Positions 1 to 7,781 of a DNA stretch of 26,633 bases are shown piece after piece. Both the position numbers and the translations under genes were made by a program. Source of the DNA: CAZVAO01 sp964625175 (lineage in GTDB: Bacteria > Bacillota > UBA994 > PWPR01); the NCBI GenBank assembly GCA_964625175.1, contig CAZVAO010000018.1, positions 1 through 26,633 of the forward strand, written 5' to 3'. Numbering within the stretch: position 1 is the first letter of the stretch; each line of letters begins with the position of its first letter. The notes under the pieces are model-generated. The model did no database searches. It was not told the origin of the DNA and worked only from the letters and a program-made list of their open reading frames with translations.

Positions 1-2
1 TG

Positions 3-557
3 GTGCTGAGGGAGTATCCGAAGCATACGATTATGCGCATCTTTAAAGAATATCGCACGCTAGTTGATAATCCATTTATGACCTTAAATGAAAAATATAA
101 TGGTGGTTGTGATCCGCAAATACTGGCTATTAGAGAGAGGAACTATGCGGAAGCACAAGGAAAAACACCTCCCTTTGCCATGCTTTCAAATGGACTGATT
201 TTGAAACCACAACATACTAACGACAACAATTCGATTAAGGGATTTGGGGTTTCTGGTGGTATTATACGAGGCAAAGTGCGGGTTATCAGTAATATCGATG
301 ATGATATTCTGCAAGCTGGTGAGATTCTTGTGACGCGTTTTACGGACCCAGGCTGGACCCCAATGTTTGCAAGGGCAGGTGGGATCGTTACAGAAGTTGG
401 AGGTATGATGACGCACGGAGCGATTGTATCTAGAGAGTATGGGATTCCAGCGGTTGTTGGAGTGGCCGAAGCAGTGAAGCGGTTTAAAACTGGCGATGAG
501 ATTACGATAGATGGAAATAGCGGGGAAATAACGACTCACCCAAAAAGTGAAAAGTAG
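3..557 (+). CDS. PEP-utilising enzyme, C-terminal phosphohistidine domain (partial)
   Basis: This is the 3' end of a larger gene; the frame is open at the left window edge, so the GTG at 3 is probably internal. The last ~100 residues form the mobile swivelling domain of PEP-utilising enzymes (PEP synthase, pyruvate phosphate dikinase, rifampin phosphotransferase). The core motif is GGMMTHGAIVSREYGIPAV, and its His (codon 414-416) is the expected phosphate carrier between the ATP site and the substrate or PEP site. The preceding DPGWTP...GGIVTEVGG stretch resembles rifampin phosphotransferase and PEP synthase-like proteins more than PTS enzyme I, but the ATP-grasp and substrate domains lie outside the window, so the substrate cannot be assigned. 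It ends with TAG, 47 bases before the methyltransferase start, and may be co-transcribed with it. Confidence 0.85.
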   Translation: MLREYPKHTIMRIFKEYRTLVDNPFMTLNEKYNGGCDPQILAIRERNYAEAQGKTPPFAMLSNGLILKPQHTNDNNSIKGFGVSGGIIRGKVRVISNIDDDILQAGEILVTRFTDPGWTPMFARAGGIVTEVGGMMTHGAIVSREYGIPAVVGVAEAVKRFKTGDEITIDGNSGEITTHPKSEK

Positions 558-604
558 TCCGTTATGGCTCATAAATATCATGATGTAAGGTGAGGTGGCA
601 AACT

Positions 605-1354
605 ATGCAACAAAACATATATGACCAACAAGTTTTTTTTGAAAAATACAGTGGCATGAGGCGCTCAAGACTCGGTCTTGAAGGAGCTGGGGAATGGCGT
701 GAGTTAGAGAAATTATTACCAGAATTTAGTGGGAAGCGTGTACTGGATTTGGGATGCGGTTTTGGGTGGCACTGCCAGTATGCAATTAACCATGGTGCGC
801 AAAATGTTGTTGGAGTCGATATCTCGCAAAAAATGGTGAATGAAGCAAAGATGAGGACTGAATCCGATAAAATCCAATATGTTTGCATGCCCATGGAAGA
901 AATCGAATTCCCTTCAGATACTTTCGATGTGGTAATCAGCTCTTTGGCCTTTCACTATCTTCGGTCATTTGAAGATATACTAGCTAGAATTAAGCATTGT
1001 TTGGTTGACGGTGGTGACCTTGTTTTCTCAGTGGAGCATCCGATATTTACAGCTCAGGGTCCACAAATTTGGTATTATGATAATGCGGGGAACCGATTAC
1101 ATTGGCCAGTTGATCAATATTTTAGTGAAGGGGATCGTCAGACCAGTTTTTTGGGCGTAGAGGTGGTCAAATATCACAGGACGCTAACATCCTATTTAAA
1201 TTGTCTAATAAAGAATGATTTTGAAATCACAGGTGTTGTTGAACCTAAGCCACCAGAAGAAATGCTCGGTTCAATCCCAGATATGCTAGATGAACTTAGA
1301 AGGCCGATGATGTTGTTGGTTTCAGCAAGGAAAAACCAACAAATGCTTAGTTAA
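605..1354 (+). CDS. Class I SAM-dependent methyltransferase
   Basis: 249 aa, cytosolic. SAM-binding motif I is VLDLGCGFGWHCQYA, about residues 45-59; an acidic motif II (VVGVDIS) and a post-motif region (FDVVISSLAFHYL) follow, as in Methyltransf_11/25 proteins. The C-terminal half (VEHPIFTAQ... to PKPPEEML) is typical of small-molecule methyltransferases of this group, but the acceptor is unknown. I chose the ATG at 605 because a strong AGGTGAGGTGG ribosome-binding site lies just upstream; a GTG at 590 in the same frame lies inside that site and is a poorer start. A strong terminator follows at 1391. It may form a short unit with the upstream PEP-utilising enzyme, but nothing in the sequence links them functionally. 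Confidence 0.85.
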   Translation: MQQNIYDQQVFFEKYSGMRRSRLGLEGAGEWRELEKLLPEFSGKRVLDLGCGFGWHCQYAINHGAQNVVGVDISQKMVNEAKMRTESDKIQYVCMPMEEIEFPSDTFDVVISSLAFHYLRSFEDILARIKHCLVDGGDLVFSVEHPIFTAQGPQIWYYDNAGNRLHWPVDQYFSEGDRQTSFLGVEVVKYHRTLTSYLNCLIKNDFEITGVVEPKPPEEMLGSIPDMLDELRRPMMLLVSARKNQQMLS

Positions 1355-1390
1355 AAAGTGATCTTCTAGCTAAAATTTATCGAGAATAAG

Positions 1391-1428
1391 AAGCGGAACA
1401 CCAATCATTATGGTGTTCCGCTTTTCTC
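1391..1428 (+). terminator. Intrinsic terminator after the methyltransferase
   Basis: A 13-bp perfect stem (1391-1403 with 1411-1423; AAGCGGAACACCA) has a 7-nt loop and runs into TTTT at 1422-1425. It lies 37 bases after the stop at 1354 and may also stop minus-strand transcription from rsmH, although the T-tract on that side is poor. Confidence 0.9.
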
Positions 1429-1471
1429 TGCTATTTTGCGGGAGATCGAGGGAATATATGTTAAAACTGCA

Positions 1472-2542
1472 TTAAACCTTAATCGCCCACCGTAATTTAG
1501 CGGAGCGGGAGCGGCTGTTGGCATAGATTTCTTCGATTGAAGGCTGGATGGGTCTGCGCGCGACTTCACTGTAAATACCGTCTTGGGCTAAACCTTTAAA
1601 TGACTTTTTGACGAGTCGATCCTCGCCAGAGTGGAAGGTTAAGATCGCCACACGACCTCCTGGTGCTAGAGCGTCAGGCAGTTTTCTGAGAAATTCTTCT
1701 AGCACTTCATACTCACGATTCACATCGATGCGAATGGCTTGGAAACAGCGCTGACAAGACTTCTTAATTTCTTCATCCGTAATTTTCGGTACACCTTGCA
1801 TAAGGGCCTCAGTGATTAAATCGCTGAGCTGGGTGGTAGTCATCAGGTGTTTCCCTGTTTCATTATAAGCAACAATTGCCTTAGCGATAATTTCTGCATG
1901 GGGCTCATCGGCATTATCCGTGAGCATACCCCGCATTTCATGGAGGGAGATTTTTCTAAGTCGCTTCTCGGCGGTTCGACCGCGACGGGGGTTTAGGCGT
2001 AGGTCTAAAGGACCTTCTGTTTTGTATGAGAAGCCGCGACGGGGATTGTCAAGTTGCATAGAGGAGACCCCTAAATCTGCAAGAATAAAATTGAAAGGTC
2101 CGACTTCAGCAACGAGTTGATCGATTTCAGAGAAATTGAGTATGCGTGTTTCTAGCAGATCAGGACTATAGCCGAGCTTAGCGAGTCGCTCTGTGGTCTT
2201 CGGGAGCTCTACCATATCGACATCCAACCCGTAGATTTTTCCTGAGCCATTAAGTCGATCAAGCATGGCCTCTGTATGACCACCGTAACCGAGCGTGGCA
2301 TCTAGACCCTGTTGTCCAGGCTTGATTTGTAGAAATTTTAGAATCTCTTTCACACACACAGGGATATGCATACCTGCAGGGGTACGGCCTTTTTGAATCA
2401 CTCTTGCAATATCCTCTGAATAGTATTCAGGGTTTAACTCTTTGTACTTGTCTTTAAAATCTTTGGGATGTGTGCCCTGATAGCGCACTCTGCGTTGGTG
2501 TTCGGTCTTTTGTGCATCGGATTTATTGTCACTATTCATCAT
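1472..2542 (-). CDS. rsmH: RsmH/MraW-type 16S rRNA (cytosine-N4)-methyltransferase, extended N-terminus
   Basis: 356 aa. RsmH methylates N4 of C1402 in 16S rRNA in the decoding centre. Family landmarks seen: HIPVCVKEIL (59-68), SAM motif DATLGYGGHT (81-90), LADLGVSSMQLDNPRRGFSY with a DLRLNP stretch, RCFQAIRIDVNREYEVLEEFL, FHSGEDRLVKK (303-313; usual form FHSLEDR) and the C-terminal SRSRSAKLRWA. About 55 residues precede the HIPV block, whereas canonical RsmH starts near it at ~310 aa total, so this is a longer variant. It sits alone, not next to mraZ, ftsL or penicillin-binding protein genes, which suggests a paralogue or a relocated copy. The ATG at 2542 or the adjacent ATG at 2539 follows AAGTAGG. 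If it is a paralogue, its target may differ from C1402. Confidence 0.85.
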   Translation of the reverse strand: MMNSDNKSDAQKTEHQRRVRYQGTHPKDFKDKYKELNPEYYSEDIARVIQKGRTPAGMHIPVCVKEILKFLQIKPGQQGLDATLGYGGHTEAMLDRLNGSGKIYGLDVDMVELPKTTERLAKLGYSPDLLETRILNFSEIDQLVAEVGPFNFILADLGVSSMQLDNPRRGFSYKTEGPLDLRLNPRRGRTAEKRLRKISLHEMRGMLTDNADEPHAEIIAKAIVAYNETGKHLMTTTQLSDLITEALMQGVPKITDEEIKKSCQRCFQAIRIDVNREYEVLEEFLRKLPDALAPGGRVAILTFHSGEDRLVKKSFKGLAQDGIYSEVARRPIQPSIEEIYANSRSRSAKLRWAIKV

Positions 2543-2562
2543 TTAGCCTACTTTAATAGATT

Positions 2563-2592
2563 TATATAACTATTTCATCATACCAGATACAA
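2563..2592 (-). promoter_or_regulatory. Candidate promoter for rsmH
   Basis: On the minus strand, TTGTAT (2587-2592) is followed after 18 bases by TATATA (2563-2568), 21 bases before the rsmH start. Both boxes are partial matches to sigma-A consensus. Confidence 0.35.
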
Positions 2593-2725
2593 TTTAGAGT
2601 GGCAACTTTATGATTTTAAGCATTTTCTTCAACCATTTTTGAGTTAATTATGTTGCTGATAGAGAGATTAGTGTATACTAAAACTGAACTTTTGATTAGG
2701 TACAATCGTAAGGATTATGGGCAGT

Positions 2726-2756
2726 ATGATCAGACGGAAAGTAGTCGCCTGATCAT
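2726..2756 (+). promoter_or_regulatory. Inverted repeat in the leader of the SEC-C gene
   Basis: ATGATCAG (2726-2733) and CTGATCAT (2749-2756) form a perfect 8-bp inverted repeat with a 15-base spacer, 54 bases before the gene start. A TACAAT -10-like box is at 2701-2706, so the repeat would lie in the leader RNA. It has no T-tract, so it is not a terminator; it could be an operator or a leader hairpin. Confidence 0.3.
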
Positions 2757-2809
2757 TAATAGATGGTTTTGAGCAGTAAACAAAGATAATATTTGGAAGG
2801 ATAAACGAA

Positions 2810-3514
2810 ATGGAAAATACCCAAATGAATGCCTTAATAGTACGCTATACAGATGCCATGTTAGCTTACTATGGGGTCCTGAAAGTGGATCAATTTACGG
2901 TGATGCTTCAAGAGCTTATGAATTCAGAGCTGACCGCTGCAGAATTGAAGGCCTTAGTCGTCAAAAATAAGGAGAAATTCAAGAAAACAGAAATTGTCGG
3001 TGACTATATTTACTATAGCATCTGCGAGGAGTACCAAGCGGTTTATGAAGATGCTCAGCAAGCTGAACAGCTGGATTATCCCAAGATAACCGCTGAGGAT
3101 TGTGAGAGTTACCATATTAGGGGGATCATTTGGTCAGATGCTCATGAGAAGTTCGCGAAACTTTCTAAAGAAACATTTGGGGTTACTGATATGGTTGAGG
3201 TATATGACTTTATCGATACCATTACGATTATGTTCAATTACTATTATGAAACAGCAGACATTATTGCTGAAATCTTTGCCGACTCTGAGAAACCTCAGGC
3301 AAAGGTCAAGAAGAAATATCATAGAGCAATCGTCGAGCTTTATAATAAATCACCTCTTTGGATTTACAAGGGCAACACCCCTAAGTCAGCGGCCTTATCG
3401 AAGGTGCTTCCGTTTGTTCAAACAGAGAAAATTGGTCGCAATGATCCCTGTCCATGTGGCAGTGGTAAAAAATATAAAAAATGTTGTATGAATAAGTCAA
3501 AAGACCAGTTTTAA
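2810..3514 (+). CDS. SEC-C motif protein of unknown function
   Basis: 234 aa. The only recognisable domain is the C-terminal SEC-C zinc motif (IGRNDPCPCGSGKKYKKCC, residues 208-226) with ligands Cys214, Cys216, Cys225 and Cys226. In SecA this motif binds zinc and contacts SecB; in many other proteins it is a small adaptor-like module. The first ~200 residues are mostly helical, acidic and aromatic-rich, with no motif I recognise, and there is no signal peptide or membrane segment. GGAAGG lies 9 bases before the ATG. The stop is 22 bases from the next gene, so the two are probably co-transcribed. The function is unknown. Confidence 0.85.
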   Translation: MENTQMNALIVRYTDAMLAYYGVLKVDQFTVMLQELMNSELTAAELKALVVKNKEKFKKTEIVGDYIYYSICEEYQAVYEDAQQAEQLDYPKITAEDCESYHIRGIIWSDAHEKFAKLSKETFGVTDMVEVYDFIDTITIMFNYYYETADIIAEIFADSEKPQAKVKKKYHRAIVELYNKSPLWIYKGNTPKSAALSKVLPFVQTEKIGRNDPCPCGSGKKYKKCCMNKSKDQF

Positions 3515-3536
3515 TAGCTATTTAGAGGAGGTCCTC

Positions 3537-4649
3537 ATGAAATCGAATTACTCAATAATTGATACGCCAGCATTATTGATCGACCAGGTTGTTTTAATGA
3601 AAAATATTCGGGAGATGCAGGCCGTCGCCGATGCTAGAGCAGTCACTTTGCGACCGCATACGAAAACGCATAAAATGCCTGAAATCGCTGAAATGCAGAT
3701 TGCAGCAGGTGCCAAAGGGATTGCAGTTGCCAAGGTGGGTGAAGCGGAAGTGATGGCCCAGCATGGTATCAGCGATATATTCATCGCGAATCAAATAGTC
3801 GGGCTCAGTAAGATCCGCAGAATCAGAGACCTTAGTAAGCGTATAACCATTTCTTGTGGCATTGATAATCACTACCAAGTCGATGAGATCAACTCGGTTT
3901 TTAGTGAAGAAGGATTGGTTGCCGATGTTCTGATTGAGATTGAAATTGGCGAAAACCGCTCTGGCGTAATCGAATTCGATGATTTTGAGAACTTAGTTAA
4001 TTATATTAAAGCAAAGCCTGCAGTTCATTTAAAGGGAATCTTTTCTCATGATGGTCATTCCTATCGTGCAGAATCTGTGGCAGAATTGGAAGCCATTTTC
4101 ACCGAAGGTCAAAGAAGAACATTAGAATTCGCCGCATTGGCAAAAGCATTGGCTTACGAACTTGAGGTGATTAGTGTTGGATCGACCCCACCTTTTTTGT
4201 ATGATTTTGACCTGATGCCAGGGATTACAGAAATCCGCATTGGCACCTACGCACTCATGGATGTCGCTCAATCAAATATCCTTGGTTCTTTCGAAAAATG
4301 TGCGGCTTCAGTGATCACAACGGTGATTAGTAAGCCAACGGTGGAGCGGGTGATTACCGATGCAGGGGCTAAGGCTCTAACGGCTCAGAGCCGTGAGGGC
4401 GGGATGAGCACGACCGTTGGCAAAGGCTATATTAAGAGTTCAGGGGGAATTTTTGTCGATCAGGTCTACGATGAACATGGCATCATCTATAGCAAGAAGC
4501 TGAGTGATTCTGTTGGAGTTGGCGATAAAATCGAGATTATCCCGAACCATATTTGTCCGGTATGTAATTTATATGATACGGCATACTTGGTAGCGCAAGG
4601 ACAGGTCATTAAAGAACTAGACATCGCCGCACGAGGGAAGCTAAGATAA
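3537..4649 (+). CDS. PLP-dependent D-threonine aldolase / D-serine dehydratase-like protein
   Basis: 370 aa, cytosolic. The N-terminal part is an alanine-racemase-type TIM barrel: RPHTKTHK (39-46) carries the likely PLP lysine (Lys43), and SVGSTPP near residue 220 fits the phosphate-binding region. The C-terminal domain ends in PNHICPVCNLYD, where His338 and Cys340 match the divalent-metal ligands of D-threonine aldolase and eukaryotic-type D-serine dehydratase. These enzymes split D-beta-hydroxy amino acids to glycine plus aldehyde, or deaminate D-serine to pyruvate; the sequence does not decide which. GAGGAGG precedes the ATG, and a terminator follows at 4658. A role in D-amino-acid breakdown is likely. 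Confidence 0.85.
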   Translation: MKSNYSIIDTPALLIDQVVLMKNIREMQAVADARAVTLRPHTKTHKMPEIAEMQIAAGAKGIAVAKVGEAEVMAQHGISDIFIANQIVGLSKIRRIRDLSKRITISCGIDNHYQVDEINSVFSEEGLVADVLIEIEIGENRSGVIEFDDFENLVNYIKAKPAVHLKGIFSHDGHSYRAESVAELEAIFTEGQRRTLEFAALAKALAYELEVISVGSTPPFLYDFDLMPGITEIRIGTYALMDVAQSNILGSFEKCAASVITTVISKPTVERVITDAGAKALTAQSREGGMSTTVGKGYIKSSGGIFVDQVYDEHGIIYSKKLSDSVGVGDKIEIIPNHICPVCNLYDTAYLVAQGQVIKELDIAARGKLR

Positions 4650-4657
4650 ACTATCAA

Positions 4658-4695
4658 AATACCATCCTTCGCAATTAAGGATGGTATTGTTATTC
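4658..4695 (+). terminator. Intrinsic terminator after the PLP enzyme
   Basis: AATACCATCCTT (4658-4669) pairs perfectly with AAGGATGGTATT (4677-4688) around a 7-nt loop, followed by GTTATTCT. It lies 8 bases after the stop. Confidence 0.85.
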
Positions 4696-4882
4696 TCAGA
4701 CCTTTCTAATCCATATATGGTCAGTAATCTAGATGATTCTCACTCAAAAAGTCCATATGTGGTATGTAATCAGGTATTGTCACGGTGTTTTGGACATGCA
4801 ACAGATTGTTGCGGTAATGTAAATAGACTTTGGTTGAATTTGAAGCAATTTTCAGATACCCTTTATTGTTGGAGGTGACAAA

Positions 4883-5533
4883 ATGGAATCCTTAGGGAAG
4901 CATATTCAATTGTTAAGAAAAGCGCATAATATGTCTCAAGAAGAATTGGCAACAAAACTCAATGTAACGAGGCAGGCCATTTCCAACTGGGAAAACTCTA
5001 AAACTCAGCCTAGTGTTGAGACTTTACAGGAAATTGCCAAAGTATTTAATACAGATCTCCAGCAGGTGATAGAAGGAGGCAGTCGTAGTCAGAATGTGTC
5101 TAAACAAAAAAGTCATCACTATCTGTTTGCACTTTGTGTTGTGACATTTCTGGCACATTTAATTTTGAGTTTTATGGATAAAAACCGCATAGCTGGTGTT
5201 TTATTTGCACCTGGTCTAGGCTTATCTTTGTGCACCATTATGTATTTTGTATTTGGGAATAGTATTAACAACAATGATTTTTCTATAATTGCAGGGTATG
5301 ATAAAAATGCAGGCTACAATATGGAGACTTTTAAAGAGATTCTGGTTAACATAAGACTCTTAATGATGGTAATGACCTTGATACTAAATATCGCCTATTC
5401 GGTTATCTATTCTGTAGCGGGCACCTTGCAAATAAAGGTGAGTGTGATCTTTCTTTTTGTCTATTTTGCCAATCTAATTGGTGTGGTGCTAATGGTTAAT
5501 CTTAAATATAGAAAGAGTTTGAAAGAACATTAA
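4883..5533 (+). CDS. HTH (Xre/Cro-CI) regulator with C-terminal membrane domain
   Basis: 216 aa. Residues ~5-60 are a Cro/CI-type helix-turn-helix (LGKHIQLLRKAHNMSQEELA, then NVTRQAISNWENSKTQPS). The rest holds about four hydrophobic segments (roughly 77-97, 103-128, 150-178 and 180-207). This is a membrane-anchored DNA-binding protein of a layout common in Firmicutes; it could sense an envelope or ion signal, but no ligand is evident. A strong TTGGAGGTGA ribosome-binding site precedes the ATG. It stands alone between two terminators or promoters and may regulate itself. Confidence 0.8.
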   Translation: MESLGKHIQLLRKAHNMSQEELATKLNVTRQAISNWENSKTQPSVETLQEIAKVFNTDLQQVIEGGSRSQNVSKQKSHHYLFALCVVTFLAHLILSFMDKNRIAGVLFAPGLGLSLCTIMYFVFGNSINNNDFSIIAGYDKNAGYNMETFKEILVNIRLLMMVMTLILNIAYSVIYSVAGTLQIKVSVIFLFVYFANLIGVVLMVNLKYRKSLKEH

Positions 5534-5612
5534 GAAATACGCAGCGATTTTTTAGCAGGGCGCATGACCAATTAGTTGGTAACGATTCTCATTCTTAAAT
5601 TTGGATATTCGA

Positions 5613-5641
5613 TTGAAGTCGGTCTGTCATAGTGCTAAACT
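5613..5641 (+). promoter_or_regulatory. Candidate promoter of the glutamate-synthase-like gene
   Basis: TTGAAG (5613-5618), a 17-base spacer and TAAACT (5636-5641) with an extended TG at -14/-15. It lies about 75 bases before the ATG at 5716. The 182-base gap from 5534 also holds a weak 5-bp hairpin (5567-5580) without a T-tract. Confidence 0.45.
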
Positions 5642-5715
5642 ACAAATAGACAAACAGGGATGAGGATTTTGTTCCTGAAAAGAGAAATTTTATAAAGAGA
5701 ATTGGAGGAGTAAAA

Positions 5716-7227
5716 ATGACCTATTCACCAGGTATTGCTTCAGCATTTAACAACACACGCAACAGGAGTGCGTATCTCTCGCCACAGTCGGGGATGTGTT
5801 CTCTGTGTACGGAGGATTGCGTTGGAACGTGTGAAATCGGCTTAGCCGGAGTATTAGGTGCACGCACCGTTTATCCAACGACAACGGGCACAAACCAGGT
5901 TGCTTCAGAAAAAGACTACCCCGTTGACTATAGCCATTTCAATATCAATGGTCGTGTTTTTGGGGCGGTAGGAGCCGCTGCGACCTTCGATACGGCCAAT
6001 ATTTTCAGTGTCAAACTGGAGAGGACTTACGGCAAGTACCATCCCGTTACGATGAAGATGCCAGTGATGTTACCCGCATTAATTAAGTTAGATTGGGAGG
6101 ATTATTTTGCGGGGGCTGCCATGGCAGGTGTAACCTGTGTGATTGGTGAGGATGCCCGGCAGAAGGATCCTGAACTGAAAGTTGAAGCAGGTAAGATTAC
6201 CGATTTTCCATTTCTAGCACGCATCCATCAGAGTTTCGCCAAGTATAATCATGGTTACGGGCAGATTGTTCTACAATGTAATACAGAAGACGATTTGATG
6301 GGCGTTCCTGAGATTGCGCTCCAGAAGTATGGTTATGAGGCGATTGAATTTAAATTTGGTCAATCGGCTAAAGGAACCCAACCTTCTAATCGTTTAAATT
6401 CACTTGAGGAGGCCCAGGCGAAGCAGGCCAGTGGTTTGATTGTCCACCCGGACCCCAGCGATCCTGAGGTTATTAAAGCGTATCACGCTGGTGTTTGTCC
6501 TAATTTCTATAAGTACAGCCGTCTACCACTTTGGGACGAAGAATTTTTTGTAAAGCGCATTGCTGAATTACGTAAAATCGGATTGAAAAATGTCTACTTT
6601 AAGATGGCTGGTTATGATAACCAAGACCAGGAAACCCTATTGCGCATTGCCAGTGCTGCTGGTGTCGATATGATTACGTTTGATGGAGCGGGCGGTGGCA
6701 GTGGTTACAGTCCTTGCAAGATGATGAATGAGTGGGGCCAACCGACCATTGTGCTGGAGAATTCTATTAGTAATATTGTTGAAAAACTGAAAGCAGAGGG
6801 TTTATGGATTCCTGCAATCGTTATGACGGGCGGCTTTGTTTCTGAAGACCAAGTCTTCAAGGCACTTGCCTTTGGCAATAATGATGTAACCGCAATTGGG
6901 ATTTGCCGTGGTAGTATGGCAGCCGCTATGTCTGGCAGAAAAATTGGGGAAATGATTGAAGCTGGTAATATCCCAGCACATCTCAAGCAGTATGGCTCAA
7001 CTGTTGAAGAGATTTACGGTGATCTAGCGGATTTACGTGCCATCTATGGCAAGAAGGCCAATGATTTTCCAACAGGAGCGATTTCCGTCTTCTCCTACCT
7101 CAATAAAATTGCCTTTGGTCTCAGACATTTCGGCGCGCTTAATCGCAAATTTGATGTAGAATACTTTGATCGCAGCGACCTTATTCCGCTGACAACAGAA
7201 ATCAAAGATTTGATGCGCAATCATTAA
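5716..7227 (+). CDS. Glutamate synthase-type FMN-binding domain protein with N-terminal Cys cluster
   Basis: 503 aa. The protein is essentially the GltB2 domain (FMN-binding TIM barrel). It shows EFKFGQSAKGTQP, the counterpart of the KIGQGAKPG stretch, and TFDGAGGGSGYSP (about 321-333), the counterpart of SGHDGGTGASP, which binds FMN phosphate. It lacks the glutaminase domain and the usual C-terminal cysteine set of GltB. Instead it has Cys28, Cys31, Cys35 and Cys39 (CX2CX3CX3C) near the N-terminus, which could hold an Fe-S cluster. True glutamate synthesis needs an ammonia source and an electron donor; neither is encoded next to it, so the reaction is uncertain. TTGGAGGAG precedes the ATG. 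Monocistronic, with its own promoter and terminator. Confidence 0.8.
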   Translation: MTYSPGIASAFNNTRNRSAYLSPQSGMCSLCTEDCVGTCEIGLAGVLGARTVYPTTTGTNQVASEKDYPVDYSHFNINGRVFGAVGAAATFDTANIFSVKLERTYGKYHPVTMKMPVMLPALIKLDWEDYFAGAAMAGVTCVIGEDARQKDPELKVEAGKITDFPFLARIHQSFAKYNHGYGQIVLQCNTEDDLMGVPEIALQKYGYEAIEFKFGQSAKGTQPSNRLNSLEEAQAKQASGLIVHPDPSDPEVIKAYHAGVCPNFYKYSRLPLWDEEFFVKRIAELRKIGLKNVYFKMAGYDNQDQETLLRIASAAGVDMITFDGAGGGSGYSPCKMMNEWGQPTIVLENSISNIVEKLKAEGLWIPAIVMTGGFVSEDQVFKALAFGNNDVTAIGICRGSMAAAMSGRKIGEMIEAGNIPAHLKQYGSTVEEIYGDLADLRAIYGKKANDFPTGAISVFSYLNKIAFGLRHFGALNRKFDVEYFDRSDLIPLTTEIKDLMRNH

Positions 7228-7241
7228 ATCACATTAGAACG

Positions 7242-7279
7242 AAAAGCTGTTGCCTAAATAACGGGTAACAGCTTTTTCT
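7242..7279 (+). terminator. Intrinsic terminator of the glutamate-synthase-like gene
   Basis: A 13-bp stem (7242-7254 with 7264-7276, one G-U pair) has a 9-nt loop and ends in a TTTTT run at 7273-7277. It starts 15 bases after the stop at 7227. Confidence 0.9.
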
Positions 7280-7307
7280 TTTACTTTTTGGATATCACAT
7301 TGTCTCG

Positions 7308-7376
7308 CAATGACCACTAGGGACAGTCCCCAATGGTCAACAACTGACCATTGGGGACTGTCCCTAGTGGTCATTG
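7308..7376. repeat. 69-bp nested palindrome of REPIN/MITE type
   Basis: The left arm 7308-7339 and right arm 7345-7376 are perfect 32-bp inverted copies around the 5-base spacer ACAAC. Each arm is itself an imperfect palindrome: TGACCA at one end pairs with TGGTCA at the other, and GGGAC-A-GTCCC forms its centre, with only two mismatched positions over 29 bases. Two inverted REP-like hairpins joined back to back is the REPIN layout, usually mobilised in trans by a Y1-type (RAYT) transposase. No such transposase is in the window. It could also act as a strong transcription block. Confidence 0.75.
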
Positions 7377-7753
7377 AAGACCTATCATACAATTTATCTC
7401 AAAATAATAAGGTTATGACTTCTCTGAAAAATGTTGTAAGGTGGCTGCTAATAGGCGCGTAAAAAATAAAAAATCCTTTCATGCCACAGTGGAATTATTC
7501 ATGGCGATAAAAGATTGCCTAGCAAAAAATCTCTTAATAATTAGGGGTAATCCCTTCTAAGATCTTAAAGCGATTTCAGAATCAAAAAGCAAAGATGCTA
7601 ATCGATAATTTGAAGATCTTGAACGATTCAATCACCATTTTCGTTGTGGTATGCTGGAAATTAAGGTTTAATTTAATTAATGAAATATATTTATTGCATT
7701 TCTATTTATCTTTTCACATTATGTGATAAGATTAATTATACAAATAAATCGAG
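7377..7753 (+). other. Non-coding stretch, possibly decayed coding DNA
   Basis: No intact gene lies between the palindrome and the kinase promoter. One frame (7411-7671) reads as 49 sense codons, then TAA at 7558, 15 codons, TAA at 7606, and 20 codons to TAA at 7669. The residues look protein-like (for example FEDLERFNHHFRCGMLEIKV) but match no family I know. Two direct repeats, AAGATCTT plus a CGATT...ATCA tail, begin at 7559 and 7613. This may be a gene relic or chance. Confidence 0.2.
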
Positions 7754-7759
7754 TATAAT
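7754..7759 (+). promoter_or_regulatory. -10 box for the signalling operon
   Basis: A perfect TATAAT at 7754-7759 lies 22 bases before the kinase ATG at 7782. No clear -35 box is present at the right distance, so an activator may be needed. Transcription from here would leave an in-frame ATG at 7680 outside the message. Confidence 0.45.
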
Positions 7760-7781
7760 GTGCTTCGTCCGGAGGGCGGTT

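Noticed and set aside
4681..4878. A 65-codon open frame between the PLP enzyme and the HTH-membrane regulator
   Set aside because: It begins inside the arm of the terminator at 4658-4688, has no ribosome-binding site and no recognisable protein features.
7680..7781. Start of the hybrid kinase at the upstream ATG (7680)
   Set aside because: It lies before the TATAAT at 7754 and lacks a ribosome-binding site; GGAGGG sits directly before the ATG at 7782.
7228..7781. A c-di-GMP or other riboswitch before the signalling operon
   Set aside because: I looked for conserved riboswitch cores and found none, and the -10 box lies only 22 bases before the start codon, leaving no room for an aptamer.
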